From Trichomonas vaginalis G3 (taxonomy: Eukaryota > Parabasalia > Trichomonadida > Trichomonadidae), in the NCBI RefSeq assembly GCF_026262505.1, contig NC_067207.1, positions 10,446,082 to 10,510,081 on the forward strand: DNA of 64,000 nucleotides, written 5' to 3'. Positions 27,571-37,241 of the stretch are shown here, piece by piece. Every line of letters starts with the position of its first letter. The stretch's first letter is position 1. Position numbers and translations under genes: made by a program. Below the pieces are notes generated by a model. It was given only the letters and a program-made list of their open reading frames with translations. It searched no databases and was not told the DNA's origin.

Positions 27571-27985
27571 TATAAAACTTTACATCCCCACGTTTGAGGC
27601 GGTTGAGGTTGGTTATTGTTTACCCACTGTTGTGCATGGTTATATCCTCTGTTAAAGAATTCTCACCTTGGTCCATATAGTGTCCTGCTTGGTTATAGTA
27701 GTCATTTGCTTTGTTATAATAGTTTCCTGCTTGTCTTCTACATTGTCCCCATCCTTGAACTTTTCCTCTTGTTTCAGGATTTGGAATAAGATTTGTTGCA
27801 TTTCGTGCTACATCCACAACCTTTCTGTACAGTTTGTATAATAGGTTGTGCTTTCTCTTTCAGTATACCTAATGTACTCAAAATCTTCTTTCCAATTCCA
27901 AATGCACTCTGGCTATTGTTCCACTGCGGGCAAAAATCTGGATGCAACTCCTGCTAATGCGCCAAATAAACCCATTTCTTATAGG
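27570..27985 (-). pseudogene. Remnant of the glycine-rich small virion-like gene
   Basis: Inverted relative of 16,612-17,014; pieces such as NATNLIPNPETRGKVQGWGQ are readable. It looks broken, a few breaks. Confidence 0.6.
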
Positions 27986-27994
27986 GTAAAAAAT

Positions 27995-28951
27995 GACGAA
28001 TCCGAACAAGGACCCTATGTTTCTAAAGCGACAAAGAAAGCACTCATGATAAAATTCTTTAGTTTCACACCAAATGCTTGGTTTATGGATATCTTGGAAA
28101 ACATTCCGAGAGTTAGAACAGATGGACCTCCATACTGGTTAATATTTTTGTTGGTCAAAACACAAGATACTGTGAAGCCATACCATTATGGTCCAAAAAT
28201 ATTTTAGATGTGAAAACTGCTTTGACAATATTCGTTGACAAATACCATCCAACAAAATTGACATTGACTGTGAAAGTTCTTTCAAATCAGATGATGTAAA
28301 AAACTATCTGCGTTCAAAAAATGTAAACCAATATTTCATTGTCGACCAAAACCATTCTGCCTTTGGTGTCATTGACGGTTGTATAAAAAGTTAAGAGACT
28401 TAAATCAACCACAAGGTGGTGAAGCAAATGAAATGTCATATGACGACAAATATAGACACTTCTCCATGGCAAAGATGAGAACAAGTTTTAAATATTTACA
28501 ATAACCGTAAACAAAAAGGTTTGGGAAACCACTCCCCGAAGAAATGAAAAACAACCCCGACTTAGAGAAAAGACTATATATTTAATAATTTAGTCAAAAG
28601 AGACAAACAAGAAAGAATGCCGGGCTTCAAACTTCAGAAAGGTGACAAAGTAAAAATAGAAATACCTAAACGCGACCCATATGAAAATACTATTGACTAT
28701 GACAACAATGGGAACCCGACAGGTACTCACATTCGTGTTCGTAAAAATAGAAGAAAGTATACAAGAGATATTATGAAGTTTTAGGCAAACATGGCAAAAT
28801 GTACACACTGCAAGCAGAAGATAAAACTACTATTGTCAGACCTCGTTTCAAACTTGTCAAAGTTCAAGGTGGTATACTTTCAAAGACAGTTCCTAACAAA
28901 TATAAGACAACTCCTGACGAATATGCTAAAGAAGTTGAAAATGACGACTAA
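27995..28951 (+). pseudogene. Integrase remnant of element C
   Basis: Inverted relative of 15,638-16,595. Pieces SKATKKALMIKFFSFTPNAW and GPPYWLIF are readable at the N-terminal end, and the basic C-terminal domain is still visible in nucleotide similarity. It looks broken, several breaks. Confidence 0.7.
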
Positions 28952-31083
28952 GCAATTCTATACCATGCGTAAACTGTCATGTAAGGTGGCATGTATTCTT
29001 TACTTGTCCCGTTGTTTGTGTATATCCTGAAACGAAATGTGTATGGTTTCCTTCTCCCTGAGTGTCACTCCAGTAACAATTTATAGCAAACTTAACGTCG
29101 TCTTTAACATCATATCCTTTACCTTTGTCATTCCTGACCAATCCCAATATCTATGCTTATGCCAACCTGCTTGAGATGTACTTAAATCTATGCAATGACT
29201 GTGTGCAGGTAAATTTTCACCTGAAATCGTTTTACTTCCACCTGTTTCCTTTGAAGAGTTTGCACAATACAAAAACCTGTCGACTATTTGTTCCCATGCA
29301 CCAACACCAAACATTACTTGAGGACCTCTTGCATCCATAGATGTATAAATAGAACCTACTGGGTTCATTAAATCAAACATATGAGATATTATAGGATTGT
29401 CTATTTTGAACTTAAAATATAGTGCAACTATTTCAGGTTTCTTTTGGTTTGTGTCAGAATATTTTTTATAATATAATCTTATGTTTTCAGGGTAGGTAAA
29501 ATCTTGACTATAATATTTATTTCTGTCATCTGTATAATAATATACTATTCTCGTTTTTTCTATTGCATTATATTTTTTTATATCTATAATAATCTAAATA
29601 TAATGTTAGCTTTTGTTCATCTACATGTGGTGATGGTGTTCTGTCGTCATCTCCATAGTCATAATAATGTGGTGCTGGAGCTGGGTCAGGCAATGTCATA
29701 TCTGCCATTTCATAAACTCTTAAATATTTCTTTTGTTTGTCTCCATATAAGTTTAAGTAGCAGTTGTTGTCTAATGGAACTTTAACTTGTGTACCATCAT
29801 TCTTTTTATAGCTTACATACATTTCATTGTTATTTTTCGGAATGAGTTTACACCGTGTACCATTTTTTAAGGACTGTACCAACTGCCATCTAAAATATTT
29901 ATTTTCTTCATTGACAGAAAAGTCACCAACAATAGTTTCAATATTTTTTTGTTCCTATCAAACTTTGGTATATTTCATTGACATATGTTTTATCTGCTTT
30001 ATTTTCAAGGCTAACGTTTAAGTTTGTAATATCAGATATAGAATGTGTATGTCCAACGTCACTTTTCCTGTTTAAGGTTTCTTGTAAGTTTGTAATATTT
30101 GCAATGGTATGTGTATGTCCAACGTCACTTTTCCTGTTTAAGGTTCTTTGTAAGTTTGTAATATTTGCAATGGTATGTGTATGTCCAACGTCACTTTTCC
30201 TGTTTAGGTTTCTTGTAAGTTTGTAATATTTTGCAATGGTATGTGTATGTCCAACGTCACTTTTCTGTTTTAGGTTTCTTGTAAGTTTGTAATATTTGCA
30301 ATGGTATGTGTATGTCCAACGTCACTTTTCCTGTTTAAGGTTTCTTGTAAGTTTGTAATATTTGCAATGGTATGTGTATGTCCAACGTCACTTTTCCTGT
30401 TTAAGGTTTCTTGTAAGTTTGTAATATTTGCAATGGTATGTGTATGTCCAACGTCACTTTTCCTGTTTAAGGTTTCTTGTAAGTTTGTAATATTTGCAAT
30501 GGTATGTGTATGTCCAACGTCACTTTTCCTGTTTAAGGTTTCTTGTAAGTTTGTAATATTTGCAATGGTATGTGTATGAGTCTTATCTGCTTTGTCTCTA
30601 ATGTTTCCTTAAGACTTGGTATTTGGTTAATTATATGTATATGAGTCTTTTTAGAATATTTGTTTTCAGCTCTTGTCACTTCACTTGACATTTTATTGTC
30701 AACATATGTTTTGTCTGCTAGTTCAGGATGATATGTTCTTTTGTTGCATAAGCATTGTTAGCTCTTTCTTCTTCTTTTGCTATTGCATCGTCTACATATT
30801 CTTTGTCAGCTTTGTTGTCAACATCTGCTTTCAAAAGAAGTTCATTTATAGGTTTCTCGTTTAAAGTTCCTTTTGTTGGATTTATACAGACAGTATTGTT
30901 CTTATTGTCTTGAAATAGAAACTCATCTGTCATTGGGTTTATTGTCAGTTTTAAGTCACCCCCTTTCAATGACTCAGATATCTTAGAATAGTTTGAAAAG
31001 TTTGTTGTGTTCTTATTTAGAGCTTGCATAATGAGTTGTCGGTTGTGTTGTATTTCTCTCATAGACGCTGTTTCATTTGACAT
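28948..31083 (-). pseudogene. Fibre gene remnant of element C
   Basis: Inverted relative of 13,881-15,641. The first codons (MSNETASMREIQHNRQLIMQ), middle domain and collar domain (GENLPAHSHCIDLSTSQAGW) are all recognisable. It contains about eight 22-residue units instead of two, and a different upstream coiled unit (VDDAIAKEEERANNAYATKE). It looks broken, several breaks. Confidence 0.75.
30030..30590 (-). repeat. 66-bp tandem repeat, about eight units, in the fibre remnant
   Basis: GTATGTGTATGTCCAACGTC recurs about every 64-66 bp from about 30,045 to 30,510. The last five units are nearly identical, while the first few differ slightly, as if the array grew from one side. Confidence 0.9.
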
Positions 31084-31280
31084 TTTTATTATAGAATAAA
31101 TATGCTTCCAATAGAAAAAGAAAATTCTAGAGTTGCTACAACTAAACCATTAGATGAACTTTTCTTAATGTCGGTCAAAAGTTTGAGACAGATACCGTAA
31201 AGCATGAAGGCTATCGTTTTGACTACCCATTAAGATGGTTAAGAGACCCATCCGTCACAAAAGCTATTGGCTTTCGTAGA

Positions 31281-31288
31281 ATGAAGTT
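31281..31288 (+). repeat. 8-bp target site duplication (left), ATGAAGTT
   Basis: ATGAAGTT stands directly before the transposon and again directly after it at 34,510-34,517. The uninterrupted copy in element B has a single ATGAAGTT at this codon position. Eight base pairs is the hAT hallmark. Confidence 0.85.
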
Positions 31289-31373
31289 ATAGATCCAAGG
31301 TGAAGTCATTTTTCTATCCCTGGGATAGACGATACACCCAAAATGTCACCTTTTTTGGGATTCTGTTTTTTTT

Positions 31374-31483
31374 AAGGTTCTCGCTGGCGACCCCCCACGT
31401 TCGTCGAAAAAAATTGGTGATTGGGGGGTCGCCAGCAAAAATCATTTTTTTTCGACGAACGGGGGGTCGCCAGCGAGAACCTT
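31374..31483. repeat. Inverted repeat with TGGCGACCCCCC boxes in the hAT element
   Basis: AAGGTTCTCGCTGGCGACCC on the left is mirrored by GGGTCGCCAGCGAGAACCTT on the right, arms about 39 nt, with an extra inverted GGGGGGTCGCCAGC in the loop. A related box recurs at about 49,022. The rest of 31,484-31,940 is AT-rich with no gene. Confidence 0.85.
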
Positions 31484-31940
31484 AAAAATAACCTCTGAAA
31501 TTTTAAAAAGAAAAAAGTGTGAAAATCCCCTTGATTCGAACCAATGGACTTTACGATTATACTATGACTCTTACCATTGAACTATGACTCTAAGGGTTCG
31601 AAAATATTTTTGGTGATAATATAAACTTTAATGAAAAATTAATCAGATCAATTTAGAAATATTTATTTCATAATATTGAATGAATGTATAAATCTAAATA
31701 GTATATTATATCAAAAAATAAAAAATAAAAAATAAAAAAAAATAAAATTAAAAATAAAAATAAAAAATTAATAATAATAGTACCATCACCACAATTAGCA
31801 AATTCAAAAGATATATGAATTGCTATCGATCTCTTTCAAACAAACACATAGAAATTTTGATTAAGTATTTCAAATTTTTATATGAGATAAATATTGAACA
31901 GATAAAATATAAAACAATTTTTAATAATAAATATAGATAT

Positions 31941-33932
31941 TTATTTGTTAGCCATTAAAATTTCTCGGCTATCTAATAAAATTTTGTGAGAACGTAATCT
32001 TTTCAAATTTAGTATCAATCTTTGGTCTTTTATTGTTCTCTCACATGTTGCTTCTGAAGGTGAAGCGGAGATAACACGAAGGGCGATATCTGCAAAGATT
32101 GATACATTGCCATCTCTATGAGAGATTTCTTCCCAACCGTATTCTTGACGTTCTTGAATCATATCATCAGAGAAGATATCATTATCACTATTAATATACG
32201 TGTTAAATAGTGTAATAATATCTGTTATTGTTTGACCCGGAATACGAAATTGTTCCAAAATACTTTTGAGATACTGCCTAGCTGCAACAAAATGGTTAAC
32301 CGGCTGATTTGAACTAGATGTTACATCTGCGAGATCAAGCATAGGAGGGTCAATTGTAGCAGTTACCTGACGAATTGATCCCTCCTCAACCATATCAAGA
32401 GAAACTTCAGTCGAACCTTCTTCAAAGATAGAGTCCATATAGATAGATTGAATGTCTTCTACTGGATTAACGAAAGTTACGTTTGTAATATCAAATGAAT
32501 TAATTGCCGGAGATTCGTTGATCTGCGCTCCGTGGACGAATTTTTGGTTGAAATAATACCTACCTTTCGGTGTAAAAGCGAAGGCTAAGCACCAAAGACC
32601 TCCAAAGTCCGATCCAAGGGTATAGTTCAACAACGATCTTGAAAGGATTCCAGCAAAAGGATTGTTGTTGCTGCTGGAAAGGTATTGGAGTGCTTCAATA
32701 CCCTTGCAAAGCCATACATAGCAATCAGATATCTTGGTTTTATCTGATTCGAACGTGGAAATAAGCTTCTTGAGAATTACCAAGCAGTCTCTTAAGAACT
32801 TGATGTTTTCAATATCAATACGCGTATATCTTGAAATTTTGTCTTGATACTTGATAATAAACATACAAATATTATAATCATAGATCCACCTGGTGGATAC
32901 ATGCTTTGGACAGAGAGCTCCGATGTCTTCAACATGGATTCTACAAAGAGCTGATATTTCGTGGATATGTTTCACAATTGCTCCTAATGCTACGTCTTTT
33001 GTTGTCATATATTGATAACAATTATGAATCCTGTGGCATAAACACGGGATAAACAAGATTTTGAATAACCTTGGGTCATTTGAGTTGTAGAACGATTGAT
33101 TCCATCCTTTCTGAAAACATTTCAATTGCGCTTTATTGCCATCGCAAACTACACTGCTGATCTTAACATCTCTAATGAAGATTCTGTTAAATCCTTGAGT
33201 AAGCGAGTGGATATAATCTTCAGATGTTCCACCATTCATTTGGATTGACTCAACAGGATAGGGCCGCTTGCTTTGCAGAGGATTTGTGAGGGAGAAGTCC
33301 AGATTGTGAAACTGCTGAGTCTTCCCCTCATCAATGGCAACACAGGTACAGGCAAGCTTAGCAAACTCATCAACTTTTGCAACATGGATTGAATTTGCAA
33401 TTTGTATCATTGTTTGCCTTAGTTTGTCAGTTGAAATAGGCTGGTATATTTGAGAAGCTAGTTTATCAACATTGATATTAACATTGTGTAACTGTGGGAA
33501 CTTCAATATCATCGAGTCTGCAGTATACATTATAATGGTTTTAACTAGCTTTGTAAACTCTGGGCTTGAGAAGGTATTCAGAGCCAAGTTAAATCTTCCA
33601 GTAAATGTAGCAAGCTGTTCATAGATATCCCCTAACGATATAGGTGTAAGCCCTGTTGCTGGGACGTTTTGATAGTATTGATCGATTGTTTGTTGTGATG
33701 CTACTTCTCCTGGTGTGCATATGTGCCGTTTGTTTTGGATCCATTTTTTGAAATGATCCTCACGCATTTCTTCCATTGCACAGTGGCATATAGTTCCGTC
33801 AGGACGCTTTACTAGTTCATTGCATTTAACATAATATTTTCCGTACTTGTCGCCTGGTTTTTTATATCTAAGATACTGATGCTTAGTACCGACCTCAATG
33901 TCTTTATAGTACGTCGGTACTGCATCAATCAT
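31941..33932 (-). CDS. hAT-type transposase, 663 aa
   Basis: hAT transposases are RNase H-fold enzymes that cut and paste DNA. The N terminus (residues about 20-75) holds a Cys/His cluster (YYVKCNEL...ICHCAM...HICTPGE) resembling a BED-type zinc finger. The catalytic Asp candidates are in LACTCVAIDEGKTQ and SSVVCDGNKAQLKCF; a C-terminal dimerisation block reads SASPSEATCERTIKDQRLIL, which carries the conserved E-x2-ER pattern. The frame is uninterrupted, so the enzyme may be or recently was active. Closest visible relative is the partial transposase at 62,462-64,000, which shares these three blocks but is clearly divergent. Confidence 0.8.
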   Translation of the reverse strand: MIDAVPTYYKDIEVGTKHQYLRYKKPGDKYGKYYVKCNELVKRPDGTICHCAMEEMREDHFKKWIQNKRHICTPGEVASQQTIDQYYQNVPATGLTPISLGDIYEQLATFTGRFNLALNTFSSPEFTKLVKTIIMYTADSMILKFPQLHNVNINVDKLASQIYQPISTDKLRQTMIQIANSIHVAKVDEFAKLACTCVAIDEGKTQQFHNLDFSLTNPLQSKRPYPVESIQMNGGTSEDYIHSLTQGFNRIFIRDVKISSVVCDGNKAQLKCFQKGWNQSFYNSNDPRLFKILFIPCLCHRIHNCYQYMTTKDVALGAIVKHIHEISALCRIHVEDIGALCPKHVSTRWIYDYNICMFIIKYQDKISRYTRIDIENIKFLRDCLVILKKLISTFESDKTKISDCYVWLCKGIEALQYLSSSNNNPFAGILSRSLLNYTLGSDFGGLWCLAFAFTPKGRYYFNQKFVHGAQINESPAINSFDITNVTFVNPVEDIQSIYMDSIFEEGSTEVSLDMVEEGSIRQVTATIDPPMLDLADVTSSSNQPVNHFVAARQYLKSILEQFRIPGQTITDIITLFNTYINSDNDIFSDDMIQERQEYGWEEISHRDGNVSIFADIALRVISASPSEATCERTIKDQRLILNLKRLRSHKILLDSREILMANK

Positions 33933-34509
33933 TGTTGAAATAATGAAGTGATTACTTAAGCATTTTTATTCTCAATTTGTTTTGAATAAATTCAATTTTT
34001 TAATGCATAATTTTTAAAAATTCTCTAATATACCTTAGATATAGATACATTTATTATCAATTCAAAAATTTCAATATAGTTTTGGGATGGGTAGCCCATC
34101 CCATATATTCAAATTTTCAATGATTTTGGGTTGGGATTCCCAGACCAGAATAATTTCTAATTATAATTCGTAAAAATATATGTATATCTCATTATTACAT
34201 CATTTAATATATTTTTAGTTAAATAGTCACTATTTTCACAATTTTTATTATTAATTACTGAACTAAACGGGTTTCAAATAGAAAGAGTATAAAAGATAAG
34301 TGTTTTTCTACATGTGTTTCGATAAGAATTATAATAATTGATGGTTTTTACAGCCAAATTTATTTTATTATTTAAATTTCAATGAAAAAAGATAAGAATT
34401 TTTTAATAAAAATTTTTATTAAGAATTTTTTTTGTAAAATTGACACTGGGATGACGATAGGGCTGGGATCTTATCCACCCCGTTCATTTGGGAAAATTGC
34501 AGATCTATA

Positions 34510-34517
34510 ATGAAGTT
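34510..34517 (+). repeat. 8-bp target site duplication (right), ATGAAGTT
   Basis: Second copy of ATGAAGTT, directly after the transposon end GATCTATA. The stretch 33,933-34,509 between transposase start and this end is AT-rich, with the TGGGATGGG palindrome and GGGAT boxes. Confidence 0.85.
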
Positions 34518-35182
34518 TGTGTCTGTAGAAGATAAAAGTTTTCCATTTATTGTAAGGTTTCATATAGATTATACATCTGAAGGGCAACGAAAAATGTGGG
34601 AAGAAATTGAGCTAATACAAGTTGACCTCTCATCTTCTCTACAGACTGCATTAAAAAATATAGAAGATAAAATAAATTCATGTTATGCAAAATATGCTGA
34701 TGAATATGCGAATACCAATAGCACACTTTATGTGAGAATTGTATATGACAAACAAAATTCACAAGTGTCATTTCAAATCTACGAAGACAATCCAAATAAA
34801 GACGAACAAATATATACAGAATTCACTGCAATGTCATGGTATTATTTGCAAAGAATGTTAAATCAGAAAGTTGAACCTCCTTTAGCAAATATCTACAGTC
34901 GATATGCAAGAGATGAACCATATTTATTTAAAGATGTTTTCGACCAAGATGCTGTGATAGTTCATGCTTCATTTTCTGGCGCCCAAAACTCTTTCTTATA
35001 CTTGGCAAATGACTTTTACGAAAAACCTACAAAGTTATACGAACCACCAAGTGGAAGTATTTCAGACTTTCAAGTATGGTTTACTACAGATGGAAGAAAA
35101 AGAATAATTCCATTATACCATGCGTTTTACTTAGAACTTAGTTTCATATACAACTACTATCGAACGATAAAAATATAATTTT

Positions 35183-35425
35183 TTAATACGGTTGAGGTGT
35201 TGGATTTGGTTGCCAACTTGACTGTGGTGCAGGTTCAGGCTGTTGTATAACAGGAGCTTGTTCTTCTGGTTCAGGGTCTTTAGGTATAATACCAACAAAC
35301 TGACCTACTCTTTTACCAATATTTTTGACACCGTTCCATACTCCTCTTCCGACAGATTTTATTCCATTCCATATACCTCTTCCAACTCTTCTGAAGAAGT
35401 TTCCAATACTACTGAAGAAACCCAT
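35183..35425 (-). CDS. Glycine-rich amphipathic small protein, 80 aa (C copy)
   Basis: Relative of 12,767-13,009, starting MGFFSSIGNFFRRVGRGIWN, with only a few changes near the N terminus. The frame looks whole even though the rest of element C is decayed. Confidence 0.6.
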   Translation of the reverse strand: MGFFSSIGNFFRRVGRGIWNGIKSVGRGVWNGVKNIGKRVGQFVGIIPKDPEPEEQAPVIQQPEPAPQSSWQPNPTPQPY

Positions 35426-35443
35426 TTTACTATATGTAAAAAT

Positions 35444-35806
35444 CTAATGTCCGCCTAGTCTCTTACGTTTCCTGTTGAGTTCCATAGCATTCTTTAACTG
35501 GAGCTCATACATTCTGTTTCTCCTCTGGTAGAAAATATATTCTGGGTCAACTCCTGTGTTCGCGTCATCTGCATAAAGTTGTTTATATCCCACTTCAGGG
35601 TTTGTATAAAACTCTTTCCATCTCATATTTGCATACCATGGTGGCAAACCTAACGCAGCGTCATTTGACATGGCAGTTTGCATTTGTACATCTGTTGGCA
35701 CTTGACCATAGTTTGCCATTGCAGTTTGTATTCTAACTTCATTTGGAATATTCTCTGGGTTTGGTTGTCCAGGTTGCTGTGCATTCGCTAAGTTCTGTGC
35801 GTCCAT
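35444..35806 (-). CDS. Unknown Polinton protein, 120 aa (C copy)
   Basis: Relative of 12,386-12,748 with a single visible residue change (DPEYVFY to DPEYIFY). The frame looks whole. Confidence 0.65.
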   Translation of the reverse strand: MDAQNLANAQQPGQPNPENIPNEVRIQTAMANYGQVPTDVQMQTAMSNDAALGLPPWYANMRWKEFYTNPEVGYKQLYADDANTGVDPEYIFYQRRNRMYELQLKNAMELNRKRKRLGGH

Positions 35807-35829
35807 TTAATATTAGATAAAAATATCTC

Positions 35830-35961
35830 TTACGAGTACATATACTGAACATTTGCAGGCATTGGTTCATCTTCATATTCTCTGTACTTTTCTGCCACGT
35901 CAAATAAATAAATGACACAATGGAAAAAACCTAAAACTAACAATCTGATTTCAAACCACAT
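35830..35961 (-). CDS. Small single-span membrane protein, 43 aa (C copy)
   Basis: Encodes MWFEIRLLVLGFFHCVIYLF and the same tail as 12,231-12,362. Differences from the B copy are mostly silent or conservative (Arg/Lys), supporting that this very short frame is real. Confidence 0.55.
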   Translation of the reverse strand: MWFEIRLLVLGFFHCVIYLFDVAEKYREYEDEPMPANVQYMYS

Positions 35962-36025
35962 TTACTTACTAATAAAATTTCTTTATTGTGACACTTTCTC
36001 CGGTTTATAGGACCTCTCTCATATT

Positions 36026-36766
36026 CTATCTTGTCATATATATAAACTCATAGTCATGTATGTCCTCTAACCATCTCATAACGGTTTCCAAACCACTTTT
36101 ATCGGATGTAAAGTAAAAGCATGGATGGTTATGTATAACGTCTAAAGTTTCTAAAGAGTCTCTCAAAGTCCAGTCTACTTGGTATTGAAAATCCCATGTG
36201 TTATAGAACGGCGGGTCCACTATAAAGAAAACATTTTCCTTGTCTTTATATTTTTCATACAACTCTGTCCAATGACATCTCACAAACTCTATACCCTCAA
36301 TATATTTTTCTATGTCCTCTTTGAAAACATTTGTATAGTTAAGATATAAAACTTTTGACATAAGTGTTTCAATGTCATGAACTCTTATAGCACCACTATA
36401 TAATAGTCTAGCAGATATACTATCCCAGTCTATATATTCTGCTTTTTTCAAAACCTCTCTCACAATATTTTTCTTATCTAATGGTATACGTTCCATCTTA
36501 CCTATAGGTATCTTTTCTTTTAACTCTTTCAATATATTGTTTGTGTCTGGAATATGTTTGAGACGGTCCATATAGTTGTCGAAGTCATTGCATATAATCT
36601 TTGAGTCTGGGAATATTGTATGGCACAAATGGGATATATAGAAACTTCCACCGAACAAATCTACAAATGTTAGACCATTCGGTAGTTTCTTAAGTTCTCT
36701 CAATATAATATCTTTACATCTACTCTTATTTCCAAAGAACGGTAACGGTGGTTTTGTAAAATTCAT
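36026..36766 (-). CDS. N6-adenine DNA methyltransferase (Dam/D12 class), Polinton C copy
   Basis: Relative of 11,428-12,123 with the same FFGNKSRC, FVDLFGGSF and FIVDPPFYNTW motifs and about 97 percent visible identity. Like the B copy it looks slightly broken near its end. The leader up to the element end is longer here and holds three GTGACA/GTGATA boxes (AAAAGTGACA). Confidence 0.82.
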   Translation of the reverse strand: MNFTKPPLPFFGNKSRCKDIILRELKKLPNGLTFVDLFGGSFYISHLCHTIFPDSKIICNDFDNYMDRLKHIPDTNNILKELKEKIPIGKMERIPLDKKNIVREVLKKAEYIDWDSISARLLYSGAIRVHDIETLMSKVLYLNYTNVFKEDIEKYIEGIEFVRCHWTELYEKYKDKENVFFIVDPPFYNTWDFQYQVDWTLRDSLETLDVIHNHPCFYFTSDKSGLETVMRWLEDIHDYEFIYMTR

Positions 36767-36893
36767 TTATATATAATAATAAAAATGTTTTTACCCGAAA
36801 AGTGATAGAAAAGTGACAAAACATGAAAACATATATAATTTGTGAAAAGTGACACATTATATAATGTTTTCGACCCAGAAGACTAACAATTTT

Positions 36894-37030
36894 CCGAATA
36901 AAAACTTCATTTATACTAAACATCTTCGGGGCTAGAGGGCGCAACGCGCCTGGAAGCCCTCCGAATAAAAACTTCATTTATACTAAACATCTTCGGGGCT
37001 AGAGGGCGCAACGCGCCTGGAAGCCCCACT
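36894..37030 (-). repeat. Duplicated element end, 67-bp tandem repeat
   Basis: CCGAATAAAAACTTCATTTA... through CGCCTGGAAGCC occurs twice in tandem, so the GGGGCT...AGCCCC hairpin of the Polinton end is present twice. Only one copy exists at the left end of B. Confidence 0.85.
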
Positions 37031-37035
37031 ACCTT

Positions 37036-37234
37036 TTTTTTGAGTTGTAATTAATTCGATAATTTGTGAAGATATTCGCAAAATATTATTGGAATTGATG
37101 CCCCAAATCATTTTTGATGCTTGATCTGGGTATTCGAATACTTTATTTGGCTTAAGGTCACTGTAATTACATCTATTTTCATTTTCTGGCTGTTCTGGAC
37201 TTGACATGTTTTGTAAAAATATTGGCTGTGGCAT
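37036..37234 (-). pseudogene. Possible host gene start cut by the end of element C
   Basis: On the minus strand a frame opens MPQPIFLQNMSSPEQPENEN and continues through a plausible protein (NYSDLKPNKVFEYPDQASKM) until it runs into the Polinton end at 37,035. It has the look of the 5' part of a host gene interrupted by the element. A long hairpin (37,242-37,312) lies just before its start. Family not recognised; could be chance. Confidence 0.35.
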
Positions 37235-37241
37235 TTTCCAT

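Larger units (their letters stand above)
31289..34509 (-). mobile_element. hAT-type DNA transposon, 3.2 kb
   Basis: Bounded by 8-bp direct repeats and short imperfect inverted ends, ATAGATC(C) on the left and (T)GATCTATA on the right. It encodes one long, uninterrupted transposase on the minus strand. Subterminal features include a long inverted repeat at 31,374-31,483 and TGGGATGGG-TAG-CCCATCCCA at 34,083-34,103, plus a TGGGATGACGATAGGG box near the right end related to a small MITE at 48,356. The intact transposase within a decayed Polinton shows the hAT arrived later. Confidence 0.8.
31101..35178 (+). pseudogene. Structural-protein gene of element C, interrupted by a hAT element
   Basis: Relative of the 282-residue gene at 13,014-13,862. 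The first part (31,101-31,288) and the remainder (34,510-35,178) lie on either side of the transposon. The remainder ends with the nearly identical block from ASFSGAQNSF to ELSFIYNYYRTIKI, but the middle (about 120 residues) differs strongly from the B copy while keeping the same layout. It looks broken, mainly by the insertion. It is divergent from the fibre remnant across an ATTTTTATTATAGAATAAAT leader. Confidence 0.7.
24480..37035 (-). mobile_element. Polinton/Maverick element C, inverted partial copy with hAT insertion
   Basis: The reverse complement of element B from about 20,135 down to 11,338, ending exactly at the GGTAGTGGGGC end (inverted, near 37,030). It holds broken copies of polymerase, small genes, integrase and fibre, a structural gene interrupted by a hAT transposon (31,289-34,509), and nearly whole copies of the small virion-like genes and the methyltransferase. 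Breaks are many in 24.5-31.2 kb (well over twenty) and few in 34.5-37.0 kb. Without the hAT insertion it is about 9.3 kb. It is older than A and B, unless sequence quality near the gap is poor. Confidence 0.85.

Noticed and set aside
30030-30590. Regular 66-bp repeats resembling a CRISPR array
   Set aside because: No unique spacers; the units are in-frame coding repeats of a fibre gene.
31525-31600. tRNA-like segment on the minus strand with A-box-like TAGTTCAATGGT and B-box-like GGTTCGAATC
   Set aside because: The acceptor, anticodon and T stems do not pair; at best a decayed tRNA-derived piece inside the hAT element.
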